From: Rhodobacteraceae bacterium UBA1943
Lineage (GTDB): Bacteria > Pseudomonadota > Alphaproteobacteria > Rhodobacterales > Rhodobacteraceae
DNA length: 19,734 nt
Assembly (NCBI GenBank): GCA_002336845.1
Contig: DDEX01000047.1
Span: 1-19,734 of the forward strand
Direction of reading: 5' to 3'
Positions 5,786 to 13,865 of this stretch are shown in pieces; the stretch's first letter is position 1, and each line of letters starts with the position of its first letter. The notes below the pieces were generated by a model. It was not told the DNA's origin, searched no databases, and saw only the letters and a list, made by a program, of their open reading frames with translations. The translations under genes were made by a program, and so were the position numbers.

Positions 5786-6766
5786 ATGGCCGAGGCCCCG
5801 CATATCCCCGTTCTTCTGACCCCTCTTCTTGCTGCCGTCGCGCCGGTGTCTGGCCTGTGGCTTGACGGCACCTTTGGTGCGGGTGGCTATGCGCGCGGGT
5901 TGCTCGCGGCGGGTGCCGAGACCGTGATCGGGGTTGATCGTGACCCTCTGGCCTTTCAAATGGCGGCCTCTTGGGCGGGCGAGTATGGCAACCGTCTGCG
6001 GCTGGTTTCGGGCACGTTTTCGGCGCTGGACGATCATGCTGGCGAACCGCTGGACGGTGTGGTGCTGGATCTTGGCGTTTCCTCAATGCAACTTGATCAG
6101 GCCGAGCGTGGATTTTCCTTCATGAAGGACGGCCCTCTCGATATGCGGATGAGCCAGGAGGGCGACAGCGCCGCCGATCTGGTGAACACCGCGGACGAGG
6201 GCGATCTGGCCGACATCATCTATCTTTACGGCGAGGATCACGCCTCGCGCCGCATCGCGCGCGCGATCGTCGAGGCGCGGGCCAAGGCGCCGTTTGAAAC
6301 GACGCTGCAACTGGCCGAAGTCGTCTCGCGCTGCCTGCCGCGGCCAAAGCCGGGGCAAAGCCACCCCGCGACCCGCACCTTTCAGGCGATCCGCATCGCC
6401 GTGAACACCGAGTTTCAAGAGCTGGCCGAAGGGCTGGCTGCTGCCGAACGGGCGCTGAAGCCCGGCGGAAAGCTGGCTGTGGTGACCTTCCACAGCCTTG
6501 AGGACCGCATCGTGAAACGCTTCTTTCAGCTTGCTTCGGGGCATGAGGCGAACGCGAACCGCTATGCCCCGGCCCGGGAAACCACGACCGCCCGGTTCGA
6601 GATGATCACGCGTCGCGCCGTCGGCCCCGATGACGCCGAACTGGCCGTCAACCCGCGCGCCCGGTCAGCCAAGCTGCGGGTCGGCCGCCGCACCGCCGCC
6701 CCAAGCCAGCCCATCGCGCCCGAGGCGCTGGGCGTTCCCCAGTTCCGCAAGAAAGGACGCCGCTGA
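5786..6766 (+). CDS. rsmH: 16S rRNA (cytosine(1402)-N(4))-methyltransferase RsmH
   Basis: A 326-residue SAM-dependent methyltransferase (former name MraW) that adds the N4-methyl group to C1402 in the decoding centre of 16S rRNA, acting on the small subunit in the cytoplasm. Motifs include PHIPVLLTPLL at the N-terminus, the SAM loop DGTFGAGGYARGLL, VVLDLGVSSMQLDQAERGFSF, and the C-terminal TFHSLEDRIVKRFF. Length is typical (313 in E. coli). It lies in the conserved second position of the cluster, 2 nt after mraZ and 1 nt before ftsL, so it is certainly part of the same transcript. Confidence 0.97.
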   Translation: MAEAPHIPVLLTPLLAAVAPVSGLWLDGTFGAGGYARGLLAAGAETVIGVDRDPLAFQMAASWAGEYGNRLRLVSGTFSALDDHAGEPLDGVVLDLGVSSMQLDQAERGFSFMKDGPLDMRMSQEGDSAADLVNTADEGDLADIIYLYGEDHASRRIARAIVEARAKAPFETTLQLAEVVSRCLPRPKPGQSHPATRTFQAIRIAVNTEFQELAEGLAAAERALKPGGKLAVVTFHSLEDRIVKRFFQLASGHEANANRYAPARETTTARFEMITRRAVGPDDAELAVNPRARSAKLRVGRRTAAPSQPIAPEALGVPQFRKKGRR

Positions 6767-6767
6767 C

Positions 6768-7169
6768 ATGCGCCCGCTGCTTTACATCCTGTCGTTTCTT
6801 GCCGTGATGGGCCTTGGCTTCTGGGCCTACCGCGAAAATTATGAAACGCAGTCCACGCTGAAGGAAATGGCGGCGGTGCAGGACCAGATCGCCAGCCTGC
6901 GCGAAAGTCTGACGATCCAGCGCGCCGAATGGGCCTATCAGAATCGGCCTGCCCGGCTGCGGGCGCTGGTGGTGGCGAATTTTGACAAGCTGGAACTGCT
7001 GCCGATGGAGCCCGCCCAATTCGGCACGACCGCCGAGATTGCCTATCCGCCGCCGCCCGCCGTCTTGCAGGCCGCCCCAGAGGCTGTGTCGCCCGATGAT
7101 CTGGGCATCAAGGCGCCGGTGGCCATCAGCGGTGAACTTGACGCCAAAGCCAAGGGGCAAACGCCATGA
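6768..7169 (+). CDS. ftsL: cell division protein FtsL
   Basis: A small bitopic membrane protein of 133 residues. It has a very short cytoplasmic end, one membrane segment at about residues 4-21 (LLYILSFLAVMGLGFWAY), a coiled-coil-like stretch at about 28-55 (ETQSTLKEMAAVQDQIASLRES) and a Pro/Ala-rich periplasmic tail. FtsL forms the FtsQLB complex that activates septal wall synthesis by FtsWI. Sequence conservation is low in this family, so the call rests on topology plus position between rsmH and ftsI. The ATG at 6768 is one nucleotide past the rsmH stop, and its own stop overlaps the ftsI start (ATGA). Confidence 0.88.
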   Translation: MRPLLYILSFLAVMGLGFWAYRENYETQSTLKEMAAVQDQIASLRESLTIQRAEWAYQNRPARLRALVVANFDKLELLPMEPAQFGTTAEIAYPPPPAVLQAAPEAVSPDDLGIKAPVAISGELDAKAKGQTP

Positions 7170-8965
7170 TCCGCACCCCGCTGCGCCCGCTTGCCCGCAT
7201 TCTGAAAGCCCGCGATCAGGGCCAGAACCCCGATGTGATCGAGCGCGAAAACCTGCGCCTGCGCCATGAGGAAATGCGCGACAAAACCCGCGCACGGGCG
7301 CAGATGCGCCTGCTGATTCTGGCGCTGTGCTTTTTTTCGGCCTATACGATGATCGGGGCACGGATGGGCACCCTGGCCGCATCCGAGCCGGTCGAGCCGC
7401 GCACCGCTTCCAGCGCCGAGGAAATCACCGCCAGCCGCGCCGACATCGTGGACCGCAACGGCCGCATCCTGGCGACCAATATGCTGACCCATGCGCTTTA
7501 TGTGCAGACCAAGGATCTGATCGACCCCGAGCATGTTGCGGTTGAACTGGCGAAGATATTCCCTGACCTGAACGCCGACCAGTTGCTGAAGCGCATGACC
7601 GATGGACGCAAGTTCATGTGGGTGAAAAAGGTCATGTCGCCCGAACAGATGCAGATGGTGCATGAAATCGGCGATCCAGGGCTGCTTTTCGGCCCGCGCG
7701 AGATGCGGCTTTACCCCAATGGCAATCTTGCCGCGCATGTGCTGGGCGGGGCGACTTTTGGCGCCGAAGGCGTGGCTTCGGCCGAGGTTGTGGGCACGGC
7801 GGGCCTTGAAAAGGCCATGGATGCGCGGTTGCGCGACCCCAATATGGCGGGCACGCCGCTGACCCTTTCGCTGGACCTGACGGTGCAGGCCACCATCGAG
7901 GATGTGTTGTCCACCGGCATGACCATGATGAATGCCAAGGGCGCCGCCGCCGTCCTGATGGATGTGCATACCGGCGAGATCATCGCCATGGCTTCGCTGC
8001 CCGATTTCGACCCCAACAACCGCCCCAACCCCGTGCTGCCAAAGGGGGCCGAACCGGGTGATAACCCGCTGTTCAACCGTGCGGTTCAGGGCGTGTATGA
8101 ACTGGGCTCGGCCTTCAAGATTTTCGCCGCCAGTCAGGCGATGGAGCTGGGTCTGGTGCGCCCCGATACGCTGGTCGATGCCGATGCGCCGATGATCTGG
8201 GGCAAGTTCAAGATCAAGGAATTCGAGAACCACAATTACGGCCCGTTGCTGTCGGTCTCGGACGTGATCGCCAAGTCGTCGAACGTCGGCACCGCACATA
8301 TCGCGCTGATGATCGGGGGGGAGCGGCAGCAGGCCTTCCTCAAGTCCTTGGGCATCTTTGATCCGGTTCCGGTCGAGCTGGTCGAGGCGCCTTCGGCCAA
8401 GCCGATCGTTCCCAAGCGTTGGCCGGATATCACCACGATCACCGTAAGTTACGGGCATGGCATCGCCGCCAGCCCGCTGGCGCTGGCCACCGCCTATGCC
8501 AGCATCGCCAACGGCGGGATCAAGGTGACTCCGACGCTGATCAAGCGCGACAAGCCGATGGAGGGGGTGCGTGTCCTGTCCGAGACCACCGCACATGAGG
8601 CGGTCAAGATGCTGCGCCGCGTGGTGACCGAGGGCACGGCGAGCCTTGGCAACGTGCCGGGCTATGAGGTGGCGGGCAAGACCGGCACGGCGGAAAAGCC
8701 GAAACCAACGGGCGGCTATTATGACGACAAGGTGGTGAACACCTTCGCCTCGGTCTTTCCGGCCAGCAACCCGCGCTATGTGCTGACGGTCACGCTGGAC
8801 GAGCCGTCCGAGAACACCGGGCCGAAGCCGCGCCGCACAGCGGGCTGGACGGCGGTTCCCGTCGCGGCCGAGGTCATCCGGCGCACGGCGCCCCTGCTGG
8901 GCCTCAAGCCGCAGGTTGAAGCCGTCGCGCTGGATGGGGTAACAGCCGTCTCCAACACCAACTAG
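7166..8965 (+). CDS. ftsI: peptidoglycan transpeptidase FtsI (PBP3)
   Basis: Class B penicillin-binding protein, 599 residues, the septum-specific D,D-transpeptidase that works with FtsW. A cytoplasmic basic N-terminus is followed by a membrane anchor at about residues 47-64 (MRLLILALCFFSAYTM). A dimerisation/pedestal domain follows (SRADIVDRNGRILATNM), then the catalytic domain with SxxK at S315-K318 (GSAFK), SxN at S371-N373 (KSSN) and KTG at 505-507 (AGKTGTAEKP). Length and order are normal; the N-terminal cytoplasmic part of about 45 residues is longer than in E. coli. It starts inside the ftsL stop; 30 nt containing a small CGGCC/GGCCG hairpin separate it from murE. Confidence 0.96.
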   Translation: MIRTPLRPLARILKARDQGQNPDVIERENLRLRHEEMRDKTRARAQMRLLILALCFFSAYTMIGARMGTLAASEPVEPRTASSAEEITASRADIVDRNGRILATNMLTHALYVQTKDLIDPEHVAVELAKIFPDLNADQLLKRMTDGRKFMWVKKVMSPEQMQMVHEIGDPGLLFGPREMRLYPNGNLAAHVLGGATFGAEGVASAEVVGTAGLEKAMDARLRDPNMAGTPLTLSLDLTVQATIEDVLSTGMTMMNAKGAAAVLMDVHTGEIIAMASLPDFDPNNRPNPVLPKGAEPGDNPLFNRAVQGVYELGSAFKIFAASQAMELGLVRPDTLVDADAPMIWGKFKIKEFENHNYGPLLSVSDVIAKSSNVGTAHIALMIGGERQQAFLKSLGIFDPVPVELVEAPSAKPIVPKRWPDITTITVSYGHGIAASPLALATAYASIANGGIKVTPTLIKRDKPMEGVRVLSETTAHEAVKMLRRVVTEGTASLGNVPGYEVAGKTGTAEKPKPTGGYYDDKVVNTFASVFPASNPRYVLTVTLDEPSENTGPKPRRTAGWTAVPVAAEVIRRTAPLLGLKPQVEAVALDGVTAVSNTN

Positions 8966-8995
8966 GTCGGCCTTTCGGGCCGGAACGGGCAGGAC

Positions 8996-10471
8996 ATGGC
9001 GGGCAAGACACTTGGAGAACTGGGGCTGACGGCGCGGGGCGGGGCGGATGCCTTCGTCACCGGCCTGACGGTGGACAGCCGCGCCGTGCGCGCGGGGATG
9101 CTGTTTGCCGCTCTGCCGGGCGCCAAGGTGCATGGCGCCGAATTCATGGGGAAGGCGCTGGCGCAGGGGGCGGCGGCGGTGCTGACCGATCCGGCAGGCG
9201 CGGTAATTGCCGCCGAGGCGCTGGTGCTGTCGCCCGTGGCGCTGGTGGTGGTCGAGGATGCGCGCGCCGCCTTGGCGCAGGCGGCCGCGCTGTGGTTCGG
9301 CGCGCAGCCAGAAACCATGGTTGCCGTCACCGGCACCAATGGCAAGACGAGCGTTGCCACCTTTACACGGCAAATCTGGATGGCGCTGGGCCATGCTGCC
9401 ATCAACATCGGCACCACCGGAATCGAGGGCGCGTGGGAGGCTCCATCCAGCCACACCACCCCCGACCCGATAACCCTGCAACGCGTTCTGGCCGAGGCGG
9501 CGGGCGCGGGTGTGACCCATGCGGCGATGGAGGCCTCGTCCCACGGCCTGACCCAGCGGCGGCTGGACGGGGTGCGGCTGAAGGCGGCGGGTTTTACCAA
9601 CCTGACGCAGGACCACCTTGATTATCACGGCACGATGCAGGCCTATTTCGACGCCAAGGCCGAGCTGTTCACCCGCCTGTTGCCGCCCGAGGGCGTGGCG
9701 GTGGTGAATGTCGAAGGTGCGATGGGGCCCGAGATGCTGGCGATTTCCCAAGGGCGCGGGCTGGCAACGATCTCGGTCGGCAAGGGCGAGGGCGCGGATT
9801 TCCGCATTCTGGGTCAGCGGTTCGATGCCACCGGGCAGGATTTGCGCTTTTCGTGGAAAGGGCAGGACCATCAGGTCCGCCTGAATCTGATCGGCGGCTT
9901 TCAGGCCGAAAATGTCGCCGTCGCCGCCTGCATGGCGATTGGTGCAGGCGAGGCCGCGGGCGATGTGTTCCGCGCCCTGCCGCAATTGTCGGGCGTGCGG
10001 GGGCGGATGCAACTGGCGGCCACCCGCAAGAACGGGGCCGCGGTCTATGTCGATTACGCCCATACCCCCGATGCGATTGCGACCGCGCTGAAGGCGCTGC
10101 GCCCGCATGTTCTGGGCCGCATCGTGATTGTCTTTGGTGCGGGCGGCGATCGGGATACGACCAAGCGTCCCCTGATGGGTGCGGCTGCCAGGGCGAATGC
10201 CGATGTGCTTTACGTCACGGACGACAATCCGCGCAGCGAAGAGCCTGCCGCGATCCGCGCCGCGATCATGGCCGCTTGCCCTGATGCCAATGAGGTGGGC
10301 GACCGCGCCGAGGCAATCCTGCGCGGCGTCGATGCGCTAGGGCCGGGCGATGCGCTGCTGATTGCCGGCAAGGGGCATGAGACGGGACAGGTGATCAAGG
10401 GCGATGTTTTCCCCTTTGATGATGTCGAGCAGGCGAGCATTGCGGTCGCGGCACTGGACGGGATGATCTGA
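8996..10471 (+). CDS. murE: UDP-MurNAc-tripeptide synthetase MurE (meso-DAP adding)
   Basis: Mur ligase of 491 residues that adds the third amino acid to UDP-MurNAc-L-Ala-D-Glu in the cytoplasm. The ATP loop is VTGTNGKTSVATF with K117, and the central domain contains HTTPDPITLQ and EASSHGLTQRRLDG. The substrate-selecting motif DNPR is at 410-413 (DDNPRSEEP), which in this family marks meso-diaminopimelate rather than lysine, as expected for a Gram-negative. GKGHETGQ closes the C-terminal domain. The ATG at 8996 follows GGGCAGG at a good spacing. The stop shares one base with the murF start (TGATG). Confidence 0.97.
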   Translation: MAGKTLGELGLTARGGADAFVTGLTVDSRAVRAGMLFAALPGAKVHGAEFMGKALAQGAAAVLTDPAGAVIAAEALVLSPVALVVVEDARAALAQAAALWFGAQPETMVAVTGTNGKTSVATFTRQIWMALGHAAINIGTTGIEGAWEAPSSHTTPDPITLQRVLAEAAGAGVTHAAMEASSHGLTQRRLDGVRLKAAGFTNLTQDHLDYHGTMQAYFDAKAELFTRLLPPEGVAVVNVEGAMGPEMLAISQGRGLATISVGKGEGADFRILGQRFDATGQDLRFSWKGQDHQVRLNLIGGFQAENVAVAACMAIGAGEAAGDVFRALPQLSGVRGRMQLAATRKNGAAVYVDYAHTPDAIATALKALRPHVLGRIVIVFGAGGDRDTTKRPLMGAAARANADVLYVTDDNPRSEEPAAIRAAIMAACPDANEVGDRAEAILRGVDALGPGDALLIAGKGHETGQVIKGDVFPFDDVEQASIAVAALDGMI

Positions 10472-11907
10472 TGGCACTGTGGAGTTCAACCGACGCGGAA
10501 GCGGCAACTGGCGGGCGGTCAACCGCGCCGTGGCAAGCCAACGGTGTGTCGATTGACACCCGCACGTTGCAACCGGGCGATCTGTTCGTGGCGTTGAAGG
10601 ATGTGCGCGACGGCCATGATTTCGTGGCACAGGCGCTGGAAAAGGGGGCTGCCGCCGCGCTGGTTTCCCATGTGCCGGACGGGGTTGCCCCCGATGCACC
10701 GCTGCTGGTGGTGCCCGATGTGTTGACCGCACTGGCCGCCCTTGGTGCGGCGGGGCGGGCGCGGACGCGGGCCAGGGTGGTCGGGGTTACGGGCTCGGTC
10801 GGCAAGACCTCGACCAAGGAAATGTTGCGCGTCACGCTGGCCGGGCAGGGCAGCGTTCATGCCGCCGAGGCGAGCTATAACAATCATTGGGGCGTGCCCC
10901 TGACACTGGCGCGGATGCCGCAGGATGTGGATTTCGCCATCATCGAGATCGGCATGAACCACCCCGGTGAGATTGCGCCGCTGGCCCGCCTTGCGCGGCC
11001 GCATGTCGCGCTGATCACCACCGTCGCGCCCGCGCATCTGGAGGCGTTCGACAGCCTTGATGCCATTGCCCGCGAAAAGGCCGCGATTTTCGAGGGGCTG
11101 GAACCGGGCGGCGTGGCCATCCTTCCCGCCGATCTGGACGTGACGCCCACGCTGCGCGCAGGGGCTGCCGGGGCCGCGCGCATCGTGACCTTTGGCGAAG
11201 GCGAGGGTGCCGACTGGCGCCTGGCCGCCGCCAAGCTGTGCGACACCGCCACCGTGGTGCAGGCCTCTCATGCGGGCCAGCCCATGCTGTTCAAGGTGAT
11301 GTCGCCGGGCCGCCATTTCGCCGTCAATGGCCTTGCCGTTCTGGCCACAGCCGAGGCGCTGGGGCTGGACCCGGTTCTGGCCGCCACCGATCTTGGCCGC
11401 TGGCAGCCACCGGCGGGGCGCGGCGCGCGCGAACATATCGTGCTGGATCTGGTTGAGGAGACCGCCTTCGACCTGATCGATGATGCCTTCAACGCCAATC
11501 CCGCCTCGATGTCCGCTGCGCTGGATGTGCTGCTTGCCGCGCGCCCGCAGGACGGCGTAGGGGCCAAGGCCAAGGGCCGCCGCATCGCCGTTCTGGGTGA
11601 CATGCTGGAGCTTGGTCCGACCGAGGCCGCCCTGCACCTGGCCATCGCCCGCCATCCCGGCCTTGACCGGATCGACGTCATCCATTGCGTCGGTCCCCGG
11701 ATGAAGGCGCTTTACGCCGCCCTGCCGCGCAGTCAGCGTGGCCACTGGGTGGAGAAGGCAACAGATCTGGTCGGGCAGGCCCGCAGCCTGATCGACCCCG
11801 GCGACGTGATCCTTGTGAAGGGGTCAAAGGGCATCAAGGTCAGCCTGGTCGTTGACGCCCTGCGCAAATTGGGGCAACAGGCGACCCTCGTAAAAGGAGA
11901 GGCGTAA
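10471..11907 (+). CDS. murF: UDP-MurNAc-tripeptide:D-Ala-D-Ala ligase MurF
   Basis: Mur ligase of 478 residues that completes the UDP-MurNAc-pentapeptide by adding D-Ala-D-Ala. The N-terminal domain has the MurF-like substrate segment VSIDTRTLQPGDLFVAL. The ATP loop is VVGVTGSVGKTSTKEML with K112. EASYNNHWGVPLTL, GMNHPGEIAPLARLARP and DDAFNANPASM are further family motifs. The start overlaps murE by one base, and the stop TAA overlaps the mraY ATG by one base (TAATG), with AAAGGAGAGG as ribosome site for mraY inside its 3' end. Confidence 0.97.
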   Translation: MALWSSTDAEAATGGRSTAPWQANGVSIDTRTLQPGDLFVALKDVRDGHDFVAQALEKGAAAALVSHVPDGVAPDAPLLVVPDVLTALAALGAAGRARTRARVVGVTGSVGKTSTKEMLRVTLAGQGSVHAAEASYNNHWGVPLTLARMPQDVDFAIIEIGMNHPGEIAPLARLARPHVALITTVAPAHLEAFDSLDAIAREKAAIFEGLEPGGVAILPADLDVTPTLRAGAAGAARIVTFGEGEGADWRLAAAKLCDTATVVQASHAGQPMLFKVMSPGRHFAVNGLAVLATAEALGLDPVLAATDLGRWQPPAGRGAREHIVLDLVEETAFDLIDDAFNANPASMSAALDVLLAARPQDGVGAKAKGRRIAVLGDMLELGPTEAALHLAIARHPGLDRIDVIHCVGPRMKALYAALPRSQRGHWVEKATDLVGQARSLIDPGDVILVKGSKGIKVSLVVDALRKLGQQATLVKGEA

Positions 11908-12989
11908 TGCTCTACTGGCTTGCCGAGTTCTCGAAGGGGGGGGATTTCTTCAACCTCTTCCGCTATATCACGTTCCGGGCGGGCATGGCCTTCATCACGG
12001 CGCTGATCTTTGGCTTTATCTTCGGGCGGCCCCTGATCGACCTGTTGCGCCGCAAGCAGGGCAAGGGCCAGCCGATCCGCGATGACGGGCCGCAGACCCA
12101 TTTCGCCAAGGCGGGCACGCCGACCATGGGGGGCCTTTTGATCCTGTCGGCGCTGATGTTTTCCACACTGATCTGGGCGCGTCTGGATACGCCCTATGTC
12201 TGGATCGTGATGCTGGTGACGGTGGCCTTCGGCGTGATCGGCTTTGCCGACGACTATGCCAAGGTGACCAAGCAGAACACCAAGGGCGTGTCCTCGCGCG
12301 TCCGAATGCTGCTGGGCCTGCTGATCGCGGCGCTGGCCAGCTATGCCGCTGCGCAGTTTCATCCGGCGGAACTGACCGGGCAACTGGCGCTGCCCTTGTT
12401 CAAGAATGCCCTGATCAATCTGGGAATTTTCTTCGTGCCCTTCGGCATGATCGTGATTGTCGGTGCGGCCAATGCGGTCAACCTGACCGACGGGCTGGAC
12501 GGGCTGGCGATCATGCCGGTCATCATCGCCTCTGCCACCTTGGGCATTATCGCCTATGTCGTTGGCCATGCGACATTTTCCAACTATCTGGGCGTGCATT
12601 TCGTGCCGGGAACGGGCGAGCTGCTGGTGTTCACCTCGGCGTTGATCGGCGGCGGATTGGGGTTCCTGTGGTACAACGCCCCCCCTGCGGCGGTGTTCAT
12701 GGGCGATACCGGGTCGCTGGCGCTGGGGGGGGCTTTGGGCGCCATCGCCGTCTGCACCAAGCATGAAATCGTGTTGGCCATCGTCGGCGGGTTGTTCGTG
12801 GTCGAGGCGCTGTCGGTCATCATCCAGGTCGCCTATTTCAAACGCACCGGGCGGCGGGTGTTCCTGATGGCCCCCATCCACCACCATTTTGAAAAAAAGG
12901 GCTGGGCCGAACCGCAGATCGTGATCCGGTTCTGGATCATCAGCCTGATCCTGGCGATGTTGGGATTGGCCACGCTGAAGGTGCGCTGA
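11907..12989 (+). CDS. mraY: phospho-MurNAc-pentapeptide-transferase MraY
   Basis: Polytopic inner-membrane enzyme, 360 residues (same as E. coli), with about ten membrane segments. It transfers phospho-MurNAc-pentapeptide to undecaprenyl phosphate, forming lipid I, the first membrane step of peptidoglycan synthesis. The catalytic aspartates sit at the E. coli positions: D115 and D116 in GFADDYAKV, and D267 in FMGDTGSLALGG. NLTDGLDGLAIMP and the histidine loop MAPIHHHFEKKGW are present. It is the last gene of the block here: a terminator follows 18 nt after the stop, whereas in many bacteria murD, ftsW and murG continue directly. Confidence 0.97.
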   Translation: MLYWLAEFSKGGDFFNLFRYITFRAGMAFITALIFGFIFGRPLIDLLRRKQGKGQPIRDDGPQTHFAKAGTPTMGGLLILSALMFSTLIWARLDTPYVWIVMLVTVAFGVIGFADDYAKVTKQNTKGVSSRVRMLLGLLIAALASYAAAQFHPAELTGQLALPLFKNALINLGIFFVPFGMIVIVGAANAVNLTDGLDGLAIMPVIIASATLGIIAYVVGHATFSNYLGVHFVPGTGELLVFTSALIGGGLGFLWYNAPPAAVFMGDTGSLALGGALGAIAVCTKHEIVLAIVGGLFVVEALSVIIQVAYFKRTGRRVFLMAPIHHHFEKKGWAEPQIVIRFWIISLILAMLGLATLKVR

Positions 12990-13007
12990 TTATGCTGACG
13001 TTGTAAC

Positions 13008-13032
13008 AGGGCCGCCTTCGGGCGGTCCTTTT
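13008..13032 (+). terminator. intrinsic terminator after mraY
   Basis: A 9-bp stem pairs AGGGCCGCC (13008-13016) with GGCGGTCCT (13021-13029), one G-U pair, closed by the stable tetraloop TTCG and followed by TTT. It ends the dcw transcript 18 bases past the mraY stop and insulates the FNR-type promoter downstream. Confidence 0.88.
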
Positions 13033-13069
13033 GCATTCCGGGGCATCACATTCGAAACATTTCATCTGT

Positions 13070-13083
13070 TTGACGCGGATCAA
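13070..13083. promoter_or_regulatory. FNR/FnrL-type box
   Basis: TTGACGCGGATCAA is a full match to the FNR-family consensus TTGAY-N4-RTCAA, the site of the oxygen-sensing regulator FnrL in Rhodobacter. Its centre (13076.5) is exactly 41.5 bp upstream of a start predicted from the -10 element TACAAG at 13106-13111, the classic class II activator position. This suggests low-oxygen activation of the membrane protein and cytochrome b561 genes. Confidence 0.75.
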
Positions 13084-13105
13084 GGCGCCGCCCTGCGCGC
13101 GCCGG

Positions 13106-13111
13106 TACAAG
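13106..13111 (+). promoter_or_regulatory. -10 element of the FNR-type promoter
   Basis: TACAAG matches four of six bases of TATAAT. With start at about 13118 it places the FNR box at -41.5 and leaves a leader of about 24 nt before the ATG at 13142. No separate -35 is needed, because the activator site overlaps it. Confidence 0.5.
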
Positions 13112-13141
13112 CCCCCGAACGCGCTGTTATGGGAGCTGAAA

Positions 13142-13321
13142 ATGAGCCGCCTTATGATGATCCTGTTCTCGATGATCTCGACCACGCTGATGGGGGTGAT
13201 GATCATCGCGGCACTGACGACGGGATATGACACGCTGCGCCCGATCGTGATCGCCGTCGCCATTGGCTTTCTTCTGGCGATTCCGGTCAGTTATCTGGTG
13301 GCGCGCCGCCTGTCAGAGTAG
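13142..13321 (+). CDS. small two-helix membrane protein, function unknown
   Basis: A 59-residue protein with two predicted membrane helices, about residues 2-24 (SRLMMILFSMISTTLMGVMII) and 34-54 (PIVIAVAIGFLLAIPVSYLVA), joined by a short loop with TTGYDT. The ATG at 13142 has GGGAG six bases upstream; the frame is open further upstream, but that part overlaps the promoter. It follows an FNR-type promoter and precedes a cytochrome b561 gene by 58 nt, so a link to low-oxygen membrane physiology is possible. I recall similar short Rhodobacteraceae proteins carrying the name 'CTP synthetase' in databases; nothing here supports that name. No function is assigned. Confidence 0.75.
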   Translation: MSRLMMILFSMISTTLMGVMIIAALTTGYDTLRPIVIAVAIGFLLAIPVSYLVARRLSE

Positions 13322-13379
13322 CGCGTGGCGACGGAACATGCTTGGTTGGCCGTGAAATGCGCAGCACATGGAGGTTCGC

Positions 13380-13865
13380 ATGACGTCTAAAGGCTATTCA
13401 TCCACCCAGATCGCCCTGCATTGGGCGGTGGTCATCCTGTTCGCGGCGCAGTTCCTGTTTTCGGACAGCATGTCAGAGGCCTGGGATGCCTATGAACACG
13501 GCGGCACAGCGGTGGCAGGCTCTGGCGTCTGGGTTCACATCGTTCCGGGCGTTCTGATTCTGATTGCGGCGTTGTGGCGGCTGGCGCTGCGGCTGACTCA
13601 TGGTGTGCCCGCAGCCCCCGAAGGCCCGGCCTGGCAACGGCTTGCCGGAGAGGTGGTGCACTGGGCGCTTTACGTCGTGATGATTGGTTTGCCCCTGTCG
13701 GGTATGGCCGCCTGGTTCGGCGGTGTTGTCGCGGCGGGCGATGTGCACCAACTGTTCAAGATGGCCGCCATTGCGTTGGTTGTGCTGCATGTCCTGGCGG
13801 CGCTGTATCACCAGTATGTGGTGAAGGACGGGCTGATCCGCAGGATGATGCGCGCCCAGAGCTAA
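13380..13865 (+). CDS. cytochrome b561 family protein
   Basis: A 161-residue four-helix membrane cytochrome of the bacterial b561 type (CybB/YodB-like). Helices lie at about residues 12-28, 48-70, 92-113 and 126-147. Candidate haem-b histidines are H14 (IALHW), H53 (WVHIVPG), H94 (VVHWALY) and H137 (VVLHVLA), with H144 close to the membrane edge, consistent with a di-haem quinol-oxidising or electron-shuttling protein; the partner is unknown. The start at 13380 is preferred because GGAGG lies five bases upstream; an in-frame ATG at 13368 overlaps that ribosome site. It probably shares the FNR-type promoter at 13070. Its stop overlaps the stop of the convergent hydrolase by 4 nt. Confidence 0.88.
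   Translation: MTSKGYSSTQIALHWAVVILFAAQFLFSDSMSEAWDAYEHGGTAVAGSGVWVHIVPGVLILIAALWRLALRLTHGVPAAPEGPAWQRLAGEVVHWALYVVMIGLPLSGMAAWFGGVVAAGDVHQLFKMAAIALVVLHVLAALYHQYVVKDGLIRRMMRAQS

Noticed and set aside
7043..10108. 1021-residue open frame on the minus strand
   Set aside because: It is a stop-free shadow of ftsI and murE caused by high GC content; the sense-strand genes have full catalytic motifs, and the antisense product has low-complexity Arg/His/Gly-rich composition.
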